Positions 1 through 8,021 of a stretch of 64,000 nt of DNA are shown here, in pieces. Each line of letters opens with the position of its first letter. Position 1 is the stretch's first letter. The position numbers and the translations under genes were made by a program. Below the pieces are notes generated by a model, which did not search any database, was not told where the DNA came from, and saw nothing but the letters and a program-made list of their open reading frames with translations. The DNA comes from Pseudarthrobacter sp. BIM B-2242 (GTDB lineage: Bacteria; Actinomycetota; Actinomycetes; Actinomycetales; Micrococcaceae): NCBI RefSeq assembly GCF_014764445.1, contig NZ_CP061721.1:2976001-3040000 (forward strand), given 5' to 3'.

Positions 1-110
1 CATATCCCACAATTCCGCACATGCGCATCAGCTTATCGGCAGCAGGGTTGAGATTTAAACTTGGGGCGCCGCATTTCGCTCTCAGCCGCGCGCGGGGCAG
101 AATCTCTATA

Positions 111-1076
111 GTGACTTTGCAACGCAACGAAGCGAACGGCGAGGGTGTCTCCCCGTTCGTTGAGCTGGACCGTCAGACCTGGTCCCGGCTCGCCGCCCAG
201 ATGGAGCAGCCCCTTAACGAAGAGGACATCGTCCGTCTGCGTGGCCTCGGCGATCCCCTGGACATGAAGGAGATCCGCGAGGTCTACCTTCCGCTGTCCC
301 GGCTCCTGCACTTATATGTGGAGGCAGCGGGCCAGCTGCATTCGGCCACCACCACCTTCCTGGGTGAGAAGACCCAGCGAACGCCCTTTGTTATTGGCGT
401 GGCCGGATCCGTGGCTGTGGGAAAATCCACAATTGCGCGTGTGCTCCGGGAGATGCTGCGGCGCTGGCCCGGCACACCGAACGTTGAGCTCATCACCACA
501 GACGGCTTCCTCTATCCCCTCGCCGAGCTCAAGCGCCGGCAACTGCTGGAACGCAAAGGCTTCCCCGAGTCCTACGACCGCCGCGCGCTGCTGCGCTTTG
601 TGAGCGAGGTCAAGGGCGGCGCGGAGGAGGTCCGTGCACCCTGGTACTCGCACGTTACGTACGACATCGTGCCCGAGAAGGAAGTGGTGGTCCGCCGCCC
701 GGACGTCCTCATTGTGGAGGGCCTCAACGTCCTGGCTCCGGCGCGCCCGCGCCAGGACGGCCGGCAGGGCCTGGCGGTGAGCGACTTCTTCGACTTCTCC
801 ATCTATGTGGACGCCAAGACGGCCTACATTGAGGAGTGGTACGTGGAGCGGTTCCGGCGGCTCCAGAGCACGGCGTTCGCGCAGCCGGAGTCCTACTTCC
901 ACCGCTACGCATCGCTCTCCCCCACCGAGGCCGAAAGCACGGCCCGGGACATCTGGAAGCGCATCAACGAGCCGAACCTGGAGGAAAACGTCCTCCCCAC
1001 CCGCGGCCGCGCCCAGCTGGTGCTGACCAAGGACGCGGACCATTCCATCCGCCGCATGCTCCTGCGGAAGGTTTAA
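111..1076 (+). CDS. coaA: Type I pantothenate kinase
   Basis: Phosphorylates pantothenate with ATP, the first committed step of coenzyme A synthesis in the cytosol. The P-loop GSVAVGKST lies near residues 96-104, and the family signatures YLPLSRLL and TTDGFLYP are present. The 321-residue length fits the family (about 310-320). I chose the GTG at 111 because it places the FVELDR motif at the usual distance from the N-terminus. An ATG at 21 is in frame but would add 30 residues that look unlike the family. No strong ribosome site precedes the GTG, so the start is less certain than the identity. glmM and rplM lie nearby on the other strand. Confidence 0.93.
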   Translation: MTLQRNEANGEGVSPFVELDRQTWSRLAAQMEQPLNEEDIVRLRGLGDPLDMKEIREVYLPLSRLLHLYVEAAGQLHSATTTFLGEKTQRTPFVIGVAGSVAVGKSTIARVLREMLRRWPGTPNVELITTDGFLYPLAELKRRQLLERKGFPESYDRRALLRFVSEVKGGAEEVRAPWYSHVTYDIVPEKEVVVRRPDVLIVEGLNVLAPARPRQDGRQGLAVSDFFDFSIYVDAKTAYIEEWYVERFRRLQSTAFAQPESYFHRYASLSPTEAESTARDIWKRINEPNLEENVLPTRGRAQLVLTKDADHSIRRMLLRKV

Positions 1077-1081
1077 CCCAG

Positions 1082-1954
1082 GTGTGCCACAACTGTGTGG
1101 CCGGCTCGTCTTCCGGAGCCAGCCGCCGCTCCTTTGCCCGCTTCCTCGCCGCCGGGGCCGGACTGACTGTTTTGGCAGCGTGCACGCCTGAGGCACCCGT
1201 GGCCGAGGCGCCGTCGTCGTCCGCCCCCATTCCAACCATTACCTCCGAATACACCACCCCCTCTCCCGCCGCTGTGGAAAGTACGACGGCGGCAGCTGAG
1301 CCGCCTGCGCAGGTTCCCGTTCCGCCGTCGGCTGCTGCGTCATTGCCCGGGCAGTTCTCACTGACGGATCCGGCCAGCCCCTGGGTGGTGGTGAACAAGC
1401 ACCGTCCGCTCTCGCCGGCGGACTATGCGCCTGCGGACTTGGTCCAGCCCAGTGTGCAGCTGGCTGCCTCCGGCGAGGCGGCCCTCCTTAACAGCACCAC
1501 CGCGGCCGCCGCGGAGGCGATGTTCGCCGCGGCCGCACGGGAGGGCATGGTCATGGTGCTGGCGAGCGGCTACCGCTCGTACGGCACGCAGGTCGTGACG
1601 TACAACGGCTATGTTGCGGCGCGAGGGCAGGCGGATGCCGACACGGCCAGCGCCCGGCCCGGCTACTCGGAGCACCAGGCCGGATGGGCATTCGACATCG
1701 CCGACGGCGGCGGAGTGTGCGGTTTCCAGCCTTGCTTCGCAGACCAGCCGGCCGCCGTCTGGGCGAAGGCGAACGGGCACCGCTTCGGCTTTGTGGTGCG
1801 GTACCCGTGGATGTTCCACCCCGTCACCGGCTACTACTACGAGCCGTGGCATCTGCGCTACATCGGCGTTGAGGCAGCCACGGACATGGTTGGGCGCGGC
1901 ATCAACACCGTGGAGGAGTACTTCGGGGTGGAAGCGGCGCCGGGGTACCCCTAA
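1082..1954 (+). CDS. VanY-type D-alanyl-D-alanine carboxypeptidase, Tat lipoprotein
   Basis: Predicted zinc D,D-carboxypeptidase that trims the terminal D-Ala of peptidoglycan stem peptides outside the membrane. The VanY motifs are SGYRSYGTQ, SEHQAGWAFDIAD (zinc His and Asp) and YEPWHLRYIG (catalytic Glu and zinc His). The N-terminus has a twin-arginine motif SRRSFAR and a lipobox LAAC, then a Ser/Thr/Pro/Ala-rich spacer of about 80 residues, so it is probably Tat-exported and lipid-anchored. Start: GTG at 1082, 5 nt after coaA stops, with GGAAGG about 10 nt upstream. A GTG at 1097 is also possible. The tight spacing suggests cotranscription with coaA. The substrate is inferred from the family. 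Confidence 0.82.
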   Translation: MCHNCVAGSSSGASRRSFARFLAAGAGLTVLAACTPEAPVAEAPSSSAPIPTITSEYTTPSPAAVESTTAAAEPPAQVPVPPSAAASLPGQFSLTDPASPWVVVNKHRPLSPADYAPADLVQPSVQLAASGEAALLNSTTAAAAEAMFAAAAREGMVMVLASGYRSYGTQVVTYNGYVAARGQADADTASARPGYSEHQAGWAFDIADGGGVCGFQPCFADQPAAVWAKANGHRFGFVVRYPWMFHPVTGYYYEPWHLRYIGVEAATDMVGRGINTVEEYFGVEAAPGYP

Positions 1955-2044
1955 ACGAGATCGATGCCTGTTCGGTTCCCGACACGGAGGAAAAATTTAC
2001 AAATTAGTCATGTGCGGCTCATGTTGGTGCGCTAGTTTGGTCCT

Positions 2045-2434
2045 ATGTTGACAGGATTCAAGAATTTCATCATGAAGGGCAACGTCGTAGACCTTGCCGT
2101 CGCCGTCGTGATGGGTGCCGCTTTCGGTGCCGTCGTGACCTCAATTGTCGAGGGCCTGCTCACACCGCTGATCGGCCGTCTGTTCAGTGCCAAGGGCATT
2201 GAAGAAATGCAGTGGGAGGGATTCATGTACGGATCCGTCATCTCCTCCATCATTTCCTTCCTGCTGGTGGCCGCCGCCATCTACTTCATCGTCATCGTGC
2301 CCATGAACCACATGATCGAGCGCCGCAACCGCCGGCTCGGCATCGACCCGGACGTCAAGGAAGAATCTGCCGAGGATCCGCAGATCGCCCTGCTCACCGA
2401 AATCCGTGACTCGCTGCAGAACCGAGCACGCTAG
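2045..2434 (+). CDS. mscL: Large-conductance mechanosensitive channel MscL
   Basis: Homopentameric inner-membrane channel that opens under membrane tension and releases solutes on osmotic downshock. The 129-residue protein shows the classic N-terminal amphipathic segment and first helix (GFKNFIMKGNVVDLAVAVVMGAAFG), a short periplasmic loop, a second membrane helix (SFLLVAAAIYFIVIVP) and a charged C-terminal bundle. Length and order match the family. No Shine-Dalgarno sequence is visible immediately before the ATG, so translation may be leaderless or weakly initiated. It is followed by a strong hairpin shared with the convergent glmM. Confidence 0.96.
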   Translation: MLTGFKNFIMKGNVVDLAVAVVMGAAFGAVVTSIVEGLLTPLIGRLFSAKGIEEMQWEGFMYGSVISSIISFLLVAAAIYFIVIVPMNHMIERRNRRLGIDPDVKEESAEDPQIALLTEIRDSLQNRAR

Positions 2435-2452
2435 GTTCTCCTACGCACCAAC

Positions 2453-2492
2453 CAAGTGTGGCCCGCTTCCTGACGGAGGCGGGCCACACTTG
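2453..2492. terminator. Bidirectional hairpin terminator between mscL and glmM
   Basis: Perfect 14-bp inverted repeat, CAAGTGTGGCCCGC (2453-2466) with GCGGGCCACACTTG (2479-2492), in the 71-nt gap between two convergent genes. It is followed by TTTGAGACTT on the plus strand. Confidence 0.85.
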
Positions 2493-2505
2493 TTTGAGAC
2501 TTAGA

Positions 2506-3867
2506 TCAGTCCGTCACGAGTTCGAGCGCAAGCTCGGTGCGGACCACCTGGGCCAACCGCTCGGCGATGGACTCAGCAGTCGCTTCGTCGCCCGCTTCCA
2601 CCATGACCCGGACCACGGGCTCTGTACCGGACGGACGGAGCAGGACGCGGCCGGTTTCGCCGAGTTCGGCCTCGGCCACCGTTACAGCCTGTGAGAGGGC
2701 CGAGGACTTGTTGACGCGGCTGCGGTCAACGCCTTTGACGTTGATGAGGACCTGCGGGAGCTTGGTCATCACGGTGGCCAGTTCCTTGAGCGGTTTGCCG
2801 GTCAACGCAATCTGCGCTGCCAACTGCAGTCCGGTGAGAACGCCGTCGCCGGTAGTGGCGTAGTCGGCGAAGATCACGTGGCCCGACTGCTCGCCGCCGA
2901 GGTTGAAGCCCCCGTCGCGCATACTCTCGAGGACGTACCGGTCCCCCACTGCTGTTTCGCGGATGCTGATGCCAGCATCGCGGAGCGCGATCTTGAGGCC
3001 GAGGTTGCTCATGACGGTGGCGACGAGGACGTCGTCGACGAGCTTCCCCGAAGCCTTGAGCGCAACAGCCAGGATCGCCATGATCTGGTCGCCGTCCACT
3101 TCGTTGCCTTCGTGGTCCACGGCGAGGCAGCGGTCGGCGTCGCCATCGTGGGCGATACCCAGATCCGCGCCATGTGCCACTACTGCGGCCTTGAGCTGTC
3201 CTAGGTGCGTGGAGCCGACGCCGTCGTTGATGTTGTGGCCGTCCGGGTCAGCGCCAATGACCACGACGTCTGCCCCTGCATCCTTGAAGACCTGCGGCGA
3301 GCAGCCGCTGGCGGCGCCGTGAGCGCAGTCCAAGACAACTTTGAGACCGTCCAGGCGGTGCGGCAGCGTGCCAAGCAGATGGACGACGTAGCGGTCCTCG
3401 GCATCTGAGAAGCGCTGGATACGGCCCACGTCGGCGCCGACGGGCCGGACGGGCTCCTTGCCCATCTGCTCCTCGATGGCGTCCTCGACCTCATCAGGGA
3501 GCTTCTGGCCGCCGCGGGCGAAGAACTTGATGCCGTTATCGGGCGCAGGGTTGTGCGACGCGGAGATCATCACGCCGAAGTCGGCGTCGAGATCGGCCAC
3601 AAGGTAGGCCGCGGCCGGAGTCGGAAGCACACCGGCGTCGTAGACGTCAATGCCGGAGCTGGAGAGCCCGGCCTCAACGGCCGCGGCGATGAACTCACCG
3701 CTGGCGCGGGGGTCACGCGCCACCACGGCGCGGGGCCGGGTGCCGTTGGTGTTGCGGTCATGACCCAGCACGACGGCGGCTGCCTGGGCGAGCTGCATGG
3801 CAAGCTCCGCCGTCAACAGCCCGTTAGCCAGGCCCCGGACTCCATCTGTTCCAAATAATCTAGACAT
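2506..3867 (-). CDS. glmM: Phosphoglucosamine mutase
   Basis: Converts glucosamine-6-phosphate to glucosamine-1-phosphate for UDP-GlcNAc and cell-wall synthesis. The N-terminus LFGTDGVRG, the phosphoserine loop [12 protein letters not shown] (Ser near 104), the metal-binding loop DGDADRC and the phosphate-binding RPSGTEP are all present. Length is 453 residues, normal for the family. I chose the ATG at 3867 (MSRLFGTDG) over an upstream in-frame TTG at 3876. It lies downstream of rplM-rpsI in the usual actinobacterial order, but a terminator between rpsI and glmM suggests its own promoter. No clear Shine-Dalgarno sequence is seen. Confidence 0.96.
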   Translation of the reverse strand: MSRLFGTDGVRGLANGLLTAELAMQLAQAAAVVLGHDRNTNGTRPRAVVARDPRASGEFIAAAVEAGLSSSGIDVYDAGVLPTPAAAYLVADLDADFGVMISASHNPAPDNGIKFFARGGQKLPDEVEDAIEEQMGKEPVRPVGADVGRIQRFSDAEDRYVVHLLGTLPHRLDGLKVVLDCAHGAASGCSPQVFKDAGADVVVIGADPDGHNINDGVGSTHLGQLKAAVVAHGADLGIAHDGDADRCLAVDHEGNEVDGDQIMAILAVALKASGKLVDDVLVATVMSNLGLKIALRDAGISIRETAVGDRYVLESMRDGGFNLGGEQSGHVIFADYATTGDGVLTGLQLAAQIALTGKPLKELATVMTKLPQVLINVKGVDRSRVNKSSALSQAVTVAEAELGETGRVLLRPSGTEPVVRVMVEAGDEATAESIAERLAQVVRTELALELVTD

Positions 3868-3955
3868 CGGGGTCAAGTCTAGGGGATGCCGGGTTCAGGG
3901 CTTGAAATGACAGGTCAGACGGACCGCCAGCTCGTCATAAGACGGCAATTAACGG

Positions 3956-3992
3956 CAGAAGCCCGCCCCGCCAATGGCGGAACGGGCTTCTG
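3956..3992 (-). terminator. Terminator after rpsI
   Basis: Inverted repeat CAGAAGCCCG (3956-3965) with CGGGCTTCTG (3983-3992), 12 nt past the rpsI stop. An inner CCGCC/GGCGG pairing extends the stem. Confidence 0.8.
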
Positions 3993-4003
3993 TGCAAGCG
4001 GAT

Positions 4004-4510
4004 TTAGCGCTTGGAGTACTGCTGAGCCTTGCGGGCCTTCTTGAGACCAGCCTTCTTGCGCTCGATGATGCGTGCGTCACGACGCAGGTAACCGGCCTTC
4101 TTCAGGGTGGCGCGGTTGTTGTCGACGTCGATCTCGTTCAGTGAACGGGCGATGCCGAGACGCAGTGCGCCGGCCTGGCCGGAGATGCCGCCGCCGTGAA
4201 TACGGGCGATAACGTCGTAGGCGCCTTCGAGATCAAGGATCTTGAAGGGCTCATTGACGTCCTGCTGGTGCAGCTTGTTCGGGAAGTAGTTGTCCAGCGC
4301 ACGGCCGTTGATGGTCCACTTGCCGGAACCCGGTACAACGCGGACGCGTGCAACAGCTTCCTTGCGGCGGCCAACAGCTGCGCCGGCAACGGTCAGGGCC
4401 GGGCGCTCCTTCTTCGGCGCAGCAGCTTCAGCAGCTCCGCTTTCAGAGGTGTAGCTGGTCAGGGTTTCCTCAGCCTCAACGGCTTCGGTGGTCTCTTCGT
4501 TCTGAGCCAC
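4004..4510 (-). CDS. rpsI: 30S ribosomal protein S9
   Basis: S9 sits in the 30S head, and its C-terminal Lys/Arg tail reaches the P-site tRNA. The conserved core ([42 protein letters not shown]) and the terminal [11 protein letters not shown] are intact. The protein is 168 residues, versus about 130 in E. coli. The extra length is an acidic Glu/Thr/Ala N-terminal extension of about 38 residues. It is the second gene of rplM-rpsI, 38 nt after rplM. Confidence 0.97.
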   Translation of the reverse strand: MAQNEETTEAVEAEETLTSYTSESGAAEAAAPKKERPALTVAGAAVGRRKEAVARVRVVPGSGKWTINGRALDNYFPNKLHQQDVNEPFKILDLEGAYDVIARIHGGGISGQAGALRLGIARSLNEIDVDNNRATLKKAGYLRRDARIIERKKAGLKKARKAQQYSKR

Positions 4511-4548
4511 GATTCTCCTTGTATAGATAAGTTGTTTGGTGGCCAGGA

Positions 4549-4992
4549 CTACTGGGCGACCTGGGTAATTTCGAAAGTCTTGGGCTGCTGGGCGGCGTGG
4601 GGGTGCTCTGCACCGCGGTACACCTTCAGCTTGCCCAGCTGCTGTGCAGCGAGGGAGTTCTTGGGGAGCATGCCCTTGATGGCCTTCTCAACGGCGCGGA
4701 CCGGGTTGGATTCCAGGAGTTCCGCGTAGTTGACGGAGGTCAGGCCGCCCGGGTAGCCGGAGTGGCGGTATGCGCGCTTCTGCTCCAGCTTGGCGCCGGT
4801 CAGGGCTACCTTTTCAGCGTTGATGATGATGACGAAGTCGCCCATGTCCATGTGGGATGCAAAGGTGGCCTTGTGCTTGCCGCGCAGCAGGATTGCGGTC
4901 TGGCTGGCAAGACGACCAAGGACAACGTCTGTGGCGTCAATGACGTGCCACTGGCGGTTGATATCGCCGGGCTTCGGGGTGTACGTACGCAC
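4549..4992 (-). CDS. rplM: 50S ribosomal protein L13
   Basis: Early-assembling 23S rRNA-binding protein of the large subunit. The 147-residue protein carries [36 protein letters not shown] and the [19 protein letters not shown] block. The start is a GTG with GAGG about 8 nt upstream. It is the first gene of the rplM-rpsI pair, with a leader of about 200 nt behind a candidate promoter at 5201-5230. A small hairpin (AGGTGTCCC 5029-5037 with GGGCACCT 5046-5053) lies in this leader and could be regulatory. Confidence 0.97.
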   Translation of the reverse strand: MRTYTPKPGDINRQWHVIDATDVVLGRLASQTAILLRGKHKATFASHMDMGDFVIIINAEKVALTGAKLEQKRAYRHSGYPGGLTSVNYAELLESNPVRAVEKAIKGMLPKNSLAAQQLGKLKVYRGAEHPHAAQQPKTFEITQVAQ

Positions 4993-5200
4993 GGTTTTTG
5001 CCTCGTTCTTGTTCTGGCGTTCTTGTTTAGGTGTCCCTCAAGCGTGGGCACCTACTATCTATGCGCTACCGGAACAGAGGTGAGGGCTCTATGTAACCAG
5101 TCATCCAGAAGTCTCGAATGTGCTCGTTGAGTAGTTATCCTGCAACCGGATTCTCAAGCGGGCACGCATCATCGAGAAAGGACACGCACAACGACTACCA

Positions 5201-5230
5201 ATGTTAGCTTGAACTCGGCCCCAGGGTCAA
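5201..5230 (-). promoter_or_regulatory. Candidate sigma-A promoter of rplM-rpsI
   Basis: On the minus strand TTGACC (5225-5230) is separated by 18 nt from TAACAT (5201-5206), a reasonable -35/-10 pair. The predicted start gives a leader of about 200 nt before the rplM GTG. Based on sequence match only. Confidence 0.5.
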
Positions 5231-5288
5231 AATGGGTGAGCCGGACTGTCTTCACCACGCGCCGGCCCGATTCAAGCAGGGGGACTCG

Positions 5289-5984
5289 ATGACTTCTTTG
5301 GGCTACGCCGGTTCAACGCTGCCGCTGTATGTGGCTGGCATCGGGCTCCTGGGACTCATTCTGTCACCCATAGCTGAGCTGCTGATCGCCAGGCTCCTCC
5401 CCCGGATCGGCGGACTGCCCGCCACCCGTATAAGGATTACGACGGCGGTGATCACCGGCGTCCTTTGCGCCGCCTTCGCTTGGCGCTTCGGATTCGACGC
5501 AGCGTTACCGGCCTTCTTACTGCTTGCCGTCCTTGGTGTGCAGCTGGTCCGGATCGATATTCTGCTGCATTTGCTGCCGAACCCCCTGGTTTTGTCCCTG
5601 TTAGTAGGGGGACTCATTTGCCTTCTCGCCGCGATTTTTGGTGGAACGCAGGGGGCAGACGTACTCCGAGCAGCTGCCGGCGGGGCAATTCTCTTCGTCA
5701 TCTACCTGGTTCTGGCGATTATTTCGCCAGCCGGCATGGGAATGGGCGACGTCAAATTCGCGGCACCGATCGGTCTTTACTTGGGCTACCTAGGCTGGAG
5801 CCATTTGCTGTACGGCGGCCTGTTGGGATTCATCCTGAATGGGGCCGTCACGGTCGTCATTCTGGGCAAAAACCGCTCAGAACGTACCTCTGAGGTGCCT
5901 CACGGGCCGTCCATGCTTGCGGCCGCGGCCGGTGTTGCACTCCTTTTGGGGCCCTTCGCATTTACGCATGGTTGGTTTGTTTGA
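5289..5984 (+). CDS. tadV: Tad-type prepilin peptidase, C-terminus altered by an IS insertion
   Basis: Membrane aspartic peptidase (A24 family) that should cleave Flp pilin and TadE-type pseudopilins. About six or seven hydrophobic segments are visible. The two catalytic aspartates are expected in RIDILLHLLPNPL and in GMGMGDVKF (the GxGD motif). I chose the ATG at 5289 because AGGGGGA lies just upstream. Codons 1-220 are native. The last 11 residues (GPFAFTHGWFV) and the stop come from the adjacent IS. Without the insertion the reading frame would end CTC CTT TTG GCC TAG, giving 221 residues. The catalytic core is untouched, so function is probably kept. The gene is now separated from flp by the IS. 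Confidence 0.85.
   Translation: MTSLGYAGSTLPLYVAGIGLLGLILSPIAELLIARLLPRIGGLPATRIRITTAVITGVLCAAFAWRFGFDAALPAFLLLAVLGVQLVRIDILLHLLPNPLVLSLLVGGLICLLAAIFGGTQGADVLRAAAGGAILFVIYLVLAIISPAGMGMGDVKFAAPIGLYLGYLGWSHLLYGGLLGFILNGAVTVVILGKNRSERTSEVPHGPSMLAAAAGVALLLGPFAFTHGWFV
5942..5949. repeat. Left 8-bp target-site duplication of the IS
   Basis: CCTTTTGG, identical to the copy at 7444-7451. The two copies flank the inverted-repeat-bounded element exactly, as expected for ISL3-family transposition. Confidence 0.85.
5950..5969. repeat. Left terminal inverted repeat of the IS
   Basis: GGCCCTTCGCATTTACGCAT pairs with the right end. The core CCTTCGCA and the distal GCAT are identical in both ends. Confidence 0.8.
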
Positions 5985-7284
5985 TCCGGTAGTGCCGGTG
6001 GCCGCCGGCGGCGAGTAGGCATCTGAGCCGGTAGTTGGTGAAGTTGCGGAAGCCTCGGGCTATTCTGCGGGTGGTTTCGATGACTCCGTTGATTGCTTCG
6101 GTAGGCCCGTTGGAGGCGCCGTTCGTTTCGAAGTAGGCCAGGATCGCGGTTTTCCATTGTTTGAGTGTCCGGCCGAGGCGGGCGACTTCCGGGATTGGGC
6201 AGGACGGGAAGGACCCAATGACTTCATTCACGAGTTCCCTGCCCCGCTCCGGCCGGGCGTGATAGATGTTGCGGAGCTTCTGGTAGCACTGCCATGCGAG
6301 GGTGACTTCGTCGTCGGGGTCTCCGGCATTGAGTTTCGCATCGAGCCGGGCGGACTGCTTGTCGGTCAGATGTTCGGCGCCGATCTGCAGGGTCCGGCGG
6401 ATACCGTAGAGCGGGTCACCCTTGCGTCCGCGGTGGCCGAGAGTGTTCTGCTGGACCCGGCGGCGGACTTCGTCGACCATGGCCGATCCGAGTTTCACGA
6501 CGTGGAAGGCGTCCAGGACCGTGATGGCTTCGGGCAGTTCGTCGCGGATCGCGTTGGCGTAGCCGCGGAACGGATCCAGCGCGGCGGTCTTGATCCCGGC
6601 GGTGAACCCGGGGCCACGGTCTTTGAGCCAGTCGGCGTAGGCCTTCCCGGACCGGCCTGGAACCAAGTCAAGTAGCCGTGCGTGCACCACGCCGTTCTCG
6701 TCGCGGGTGTGGTCCACGATTCCGGTGACCATGCCGGATCCCGGCGGGCCGGTGTGTGACCAGACGTGCTCATCCACCCCGAGCGCGTCAACGCCGGCGA
6801 GCCGATCGGAGTTCCTGATGCGGCGGGTGGCTTCTGCTCTGATGGCGTCCCAGACGGTGTGCCAGGAGACCCCGAGCTGGTGGGCCAGGGCCGAGACCGA
6901 GGTATCGAACCGCTGCAGCGCGTCGGTCGCCCAGTGGGCGGCTCGGGCGGTGAGTTTCGCCCGCGGCCCGGCCAGCGGGTGTTCTTCACTGAATGTTGTT
7001 TTTGGGCAGTCCGGGTCCGGGCAGCGCCAAACACGTTTGGCCCACAGCAGCCGCACCGGCTGGCCGAAACAGGGAATGTCATGGAGCCGGACCTGGCGGC
7101 GTCCGTGGCCGACCGCGACGACGCCGCAGTCCGGGCAACCGGCGAGGTCCACATCGGTTTCGACGCCCAGTACGAGGCCAGTCCTGGTTGCCGTGACGGA
7201 GCTGACGTGGACGCCCTCGACACCGAGCAGCGCATCCGCGCGCATGCACCAGCGGCCAGCAGAACAAGACATAGAGTTATTCAT
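5962..7284 (-). CDS. ISL3-family transposase (DDE)
   Basis: 440-residue transposase. It has an N-terminal zinc-ribbon (CPDCG then CPDPDC), a helix-turn-helix region (SVSALAHQLGVSWHTVWDAI), and the ISL3 DDE core with LGVDEHVW (first Asp), VLDAFHVVKLG (second Asp) and NGPTEAINGVI (Glu). It appears intact. I chose the ATG at 7284 (MNNSMSC). An upstream in-frame TTG at 7326 lies inside the leader hairpin and is unlikely. The 3' end overlaps the altered tadV end by 23 nt on the opposite strand, because tadV now stops inside the element. Confidence 0.93.
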   Translation of the reverse strand: MNNSMSCSAGRWCMRADALLGVEGVHVSSVTATRTGLVLGVETDVDLAGCPDCGVVAVGHGRRQVRLHDIPCFGQPVRLLWAKRVWRCPDPDCPKTTFSEEHPLAGPRAKLTARAAHWATDALQRFDTSVSALAHQLGVSWHTVWDAIRAEATRRIRNSDRLAGVDALGVDEHVWSHTGPPGSGMVTGIVDHTRDENGVVHARLLDLVPGRSGKAYADWLKDRGPGFTAGIKTAALDPFRGYANAIRDELPEAITVLDAFHVVKLGSAMVDEVRRRVQQNTLGHRGRKGDPLYGIRRTLQIGAEHLTDKQSARLDAKLNAGDPDDEVTLAWQCYQKLRNIYHARPERGRELVNEVIGSFPSCPIPEVARLGRTLKQWKTAILAYFETNGASNGPTEAINGVIETTRRIARGFRNFTNYRLRCLLAAGGHRHYRIKQTNHA

Positions 7285-7343
7285 GTCAGGGTCTCTTTTT
7301 GGTTTTGGTTGCTTGGTCGCTACCAATTCAAAGAGGCCCTGAC
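7285..7343 (-). promoter_or_regulatory. Hairpin in the transposase leader, abutting its start codon
   Basis: GTCAGGGTCTCTTT (7285-7298) and AAAGAGGCCCTGAC (7330-7343) form a 14-bp stem with one mismatch. In the transposase mRNA the 3' arm ends immediately before the ATG and includes the only AG-rich stretch (AGAGAC) that could serve as a ribosome site. It could therefore block translation of read-through transcripts. Function is inferred. Confidence 0.6.
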
Positions 7344-7423
7344 CTCTTTACTGCCGCACCACGCCGCACCACATCGCACCGCAGAATACCTACGCGATGG
7401 CGCCATCCTCAGACTGCGCATCC

Positions 7424-7443
7424 ATGCTTATCTGCGAAGGCCC
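7424..7443. repeat. Right terminal inverted repeat of the IS
   Basis: ATGCTTATCTGCGAAGGCCC is the partner of the left end. The right target duplication follows directly. Confidence 0.8.
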
Positions 7444-7451
7444 CCTTTTGG
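7444..7451. repeat. Right 8-bp target-site duplication of the IS
   Basis: CCTTTTGG, identical to 5942-5949. It is followed by CCTAG, which would supply the original GCC TAG end of tadV. Confidence 0.85.
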
Positions 7452-7540
7452 CCTAGGCCCGCGACGCTCCTCGAATACGGCTAAGGATCGCTTCCACTGC
7501 CGTAACCAAGTAGTGACCTGCGTACTTGTATCCCCTGGTG

Positions 7541-7600
7541 CGAGTACTTGGGATTGTGTTCCGAGTACGTGATTAAGGTGACCCGAAAAAAGTCGAGTAC
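7541..7600. promoter_or_regulatory. Three CGAGTAC heptamers upstream of flp
   Basis: CGAGTAC occurs at 7541-7547, 7562-7568 and 7594-7600, all in the same orientation and spaced 21 and 32 bp apart (about two and three helical turns). A related CGTACTT lies at 7521. They sit in the 282-bp non-coding stretch between the IS and flp. This looks like a multi-site operator, but no regulator is known from this sequence. Confidence 0.4.
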
Positions 7601-7641
7601 CTCTACGCGTTGTTGCCAGGTTCCCCGAATGACAATCTCTT

Positions 7642-7705
7642 CTTAGCGAAGTCCAGCCGCTAAGGAATTAGGGGGCAGCTGGAAATTCGTTGGAATCAAT
7701 TCCAA
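7642..7705. promoter_or_regulatory. Two small palindromes in the flp upstream region
   Basis: CTTAGCG (7642-7648) pairs with CGCTAAG (7658-7664). TTGGAAT (7690-7696) pairs with ATTCCAA (7699-7705), 28 nt before the flp start. They could be operators or 5' UTR hairpins. I could not assign -35/-10 boxes with confidence. Confidence 0.35.
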
Positions 7706-7733
7706 TCCATTTCACCGAATTAAGGAAATTACA

Positions 7734-7934
7734 ATGACTTCTCTTATGGTCTCAATGACTGCGTTCATCGCCGGCGTTAAGGATCGCCTTGCATCCGAGA
7801 AGGGCGCAACGATGGTGGAGTACGGAATCATGGTCGCCCTCATCGCCGTCATCGTCATCGTGGCCGTCGGCCCTCTCGGGGACGCGATCGCGGCGATGTT
7901 CGTAGACGTCACCGATAGCGTCGACGGCCCGTAG
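7734..7934 (+). CDS. flp: Flp/Tad major pilin
   Basis: 66-residue pilin precursor. The leader ends at Gly24 and is followed by ATMVEYGIMVALIAVIVIVAV, so Glu is at +5 and Tyr at +6 of the mature chain, the Flp processing signature. A single hydrophobic helix follows. AAGGAA lies 7-12 nt before the ATG. It is expected to be cleaved by the TadV peptidase at 5289 and polymerised by TadA/B/C. It is the first gene after the IS and is followed by a strong hairpin, which may give it a higher transcript level than the genes downstream. Confidence 0.92.
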   Translation: MTSLMVSMTAFIAGVKDRLASEKGATMVEYGIMVALIAVIVIVAVGPLGDAIAAMFVDVTDSVDGP

Positions 7935-7947
7935 TCAGGTTCAAACA

Positions 7948-7985
7948 GTGTTTGGCGGCGGAGGGTCCACCCCGCCGCCAAACAC
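7948..7985 (+). terminator. Hairpin between flp and tadE (partial terminator or stabiliser)
   Basis: Perfect 14-bp stem, GTGTTTGGCGGCGG (7948-7961) with CCGCCGCCAAACAC (7972-7985), and a 10-nt loop. No T-tract follows, so it may attenuate or protect the 3' end of flp mRNA rather than fully terminate. Confidence 0.6.
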
Positions 7986-8021
7986 ATCTATTGAGGTCAC
8001 CCGAGCGAACTGGGGCGCACA

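Larger units (their letters stand above)
5950..7443 (-). mobile_element. ISL3-family insertion sequence, 1494 bp
   Basis: Element bounded by imperfect terminal inverted repeats. The left end GGCCCTTCGCATTTACGCAT (5950-5969) matches the reverse complement of the right end at 7424-7443 in 15 of 20 positions. It is flanked by a perfect 8-bp duplication, CCTTTTGG. It contains one full-length transposase gene on the minus strand, so it looks recent and potentially mobile. It lies in the 3' end of tadV and splits the Tad locus between tadV and flp. Confidence 0.88.
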
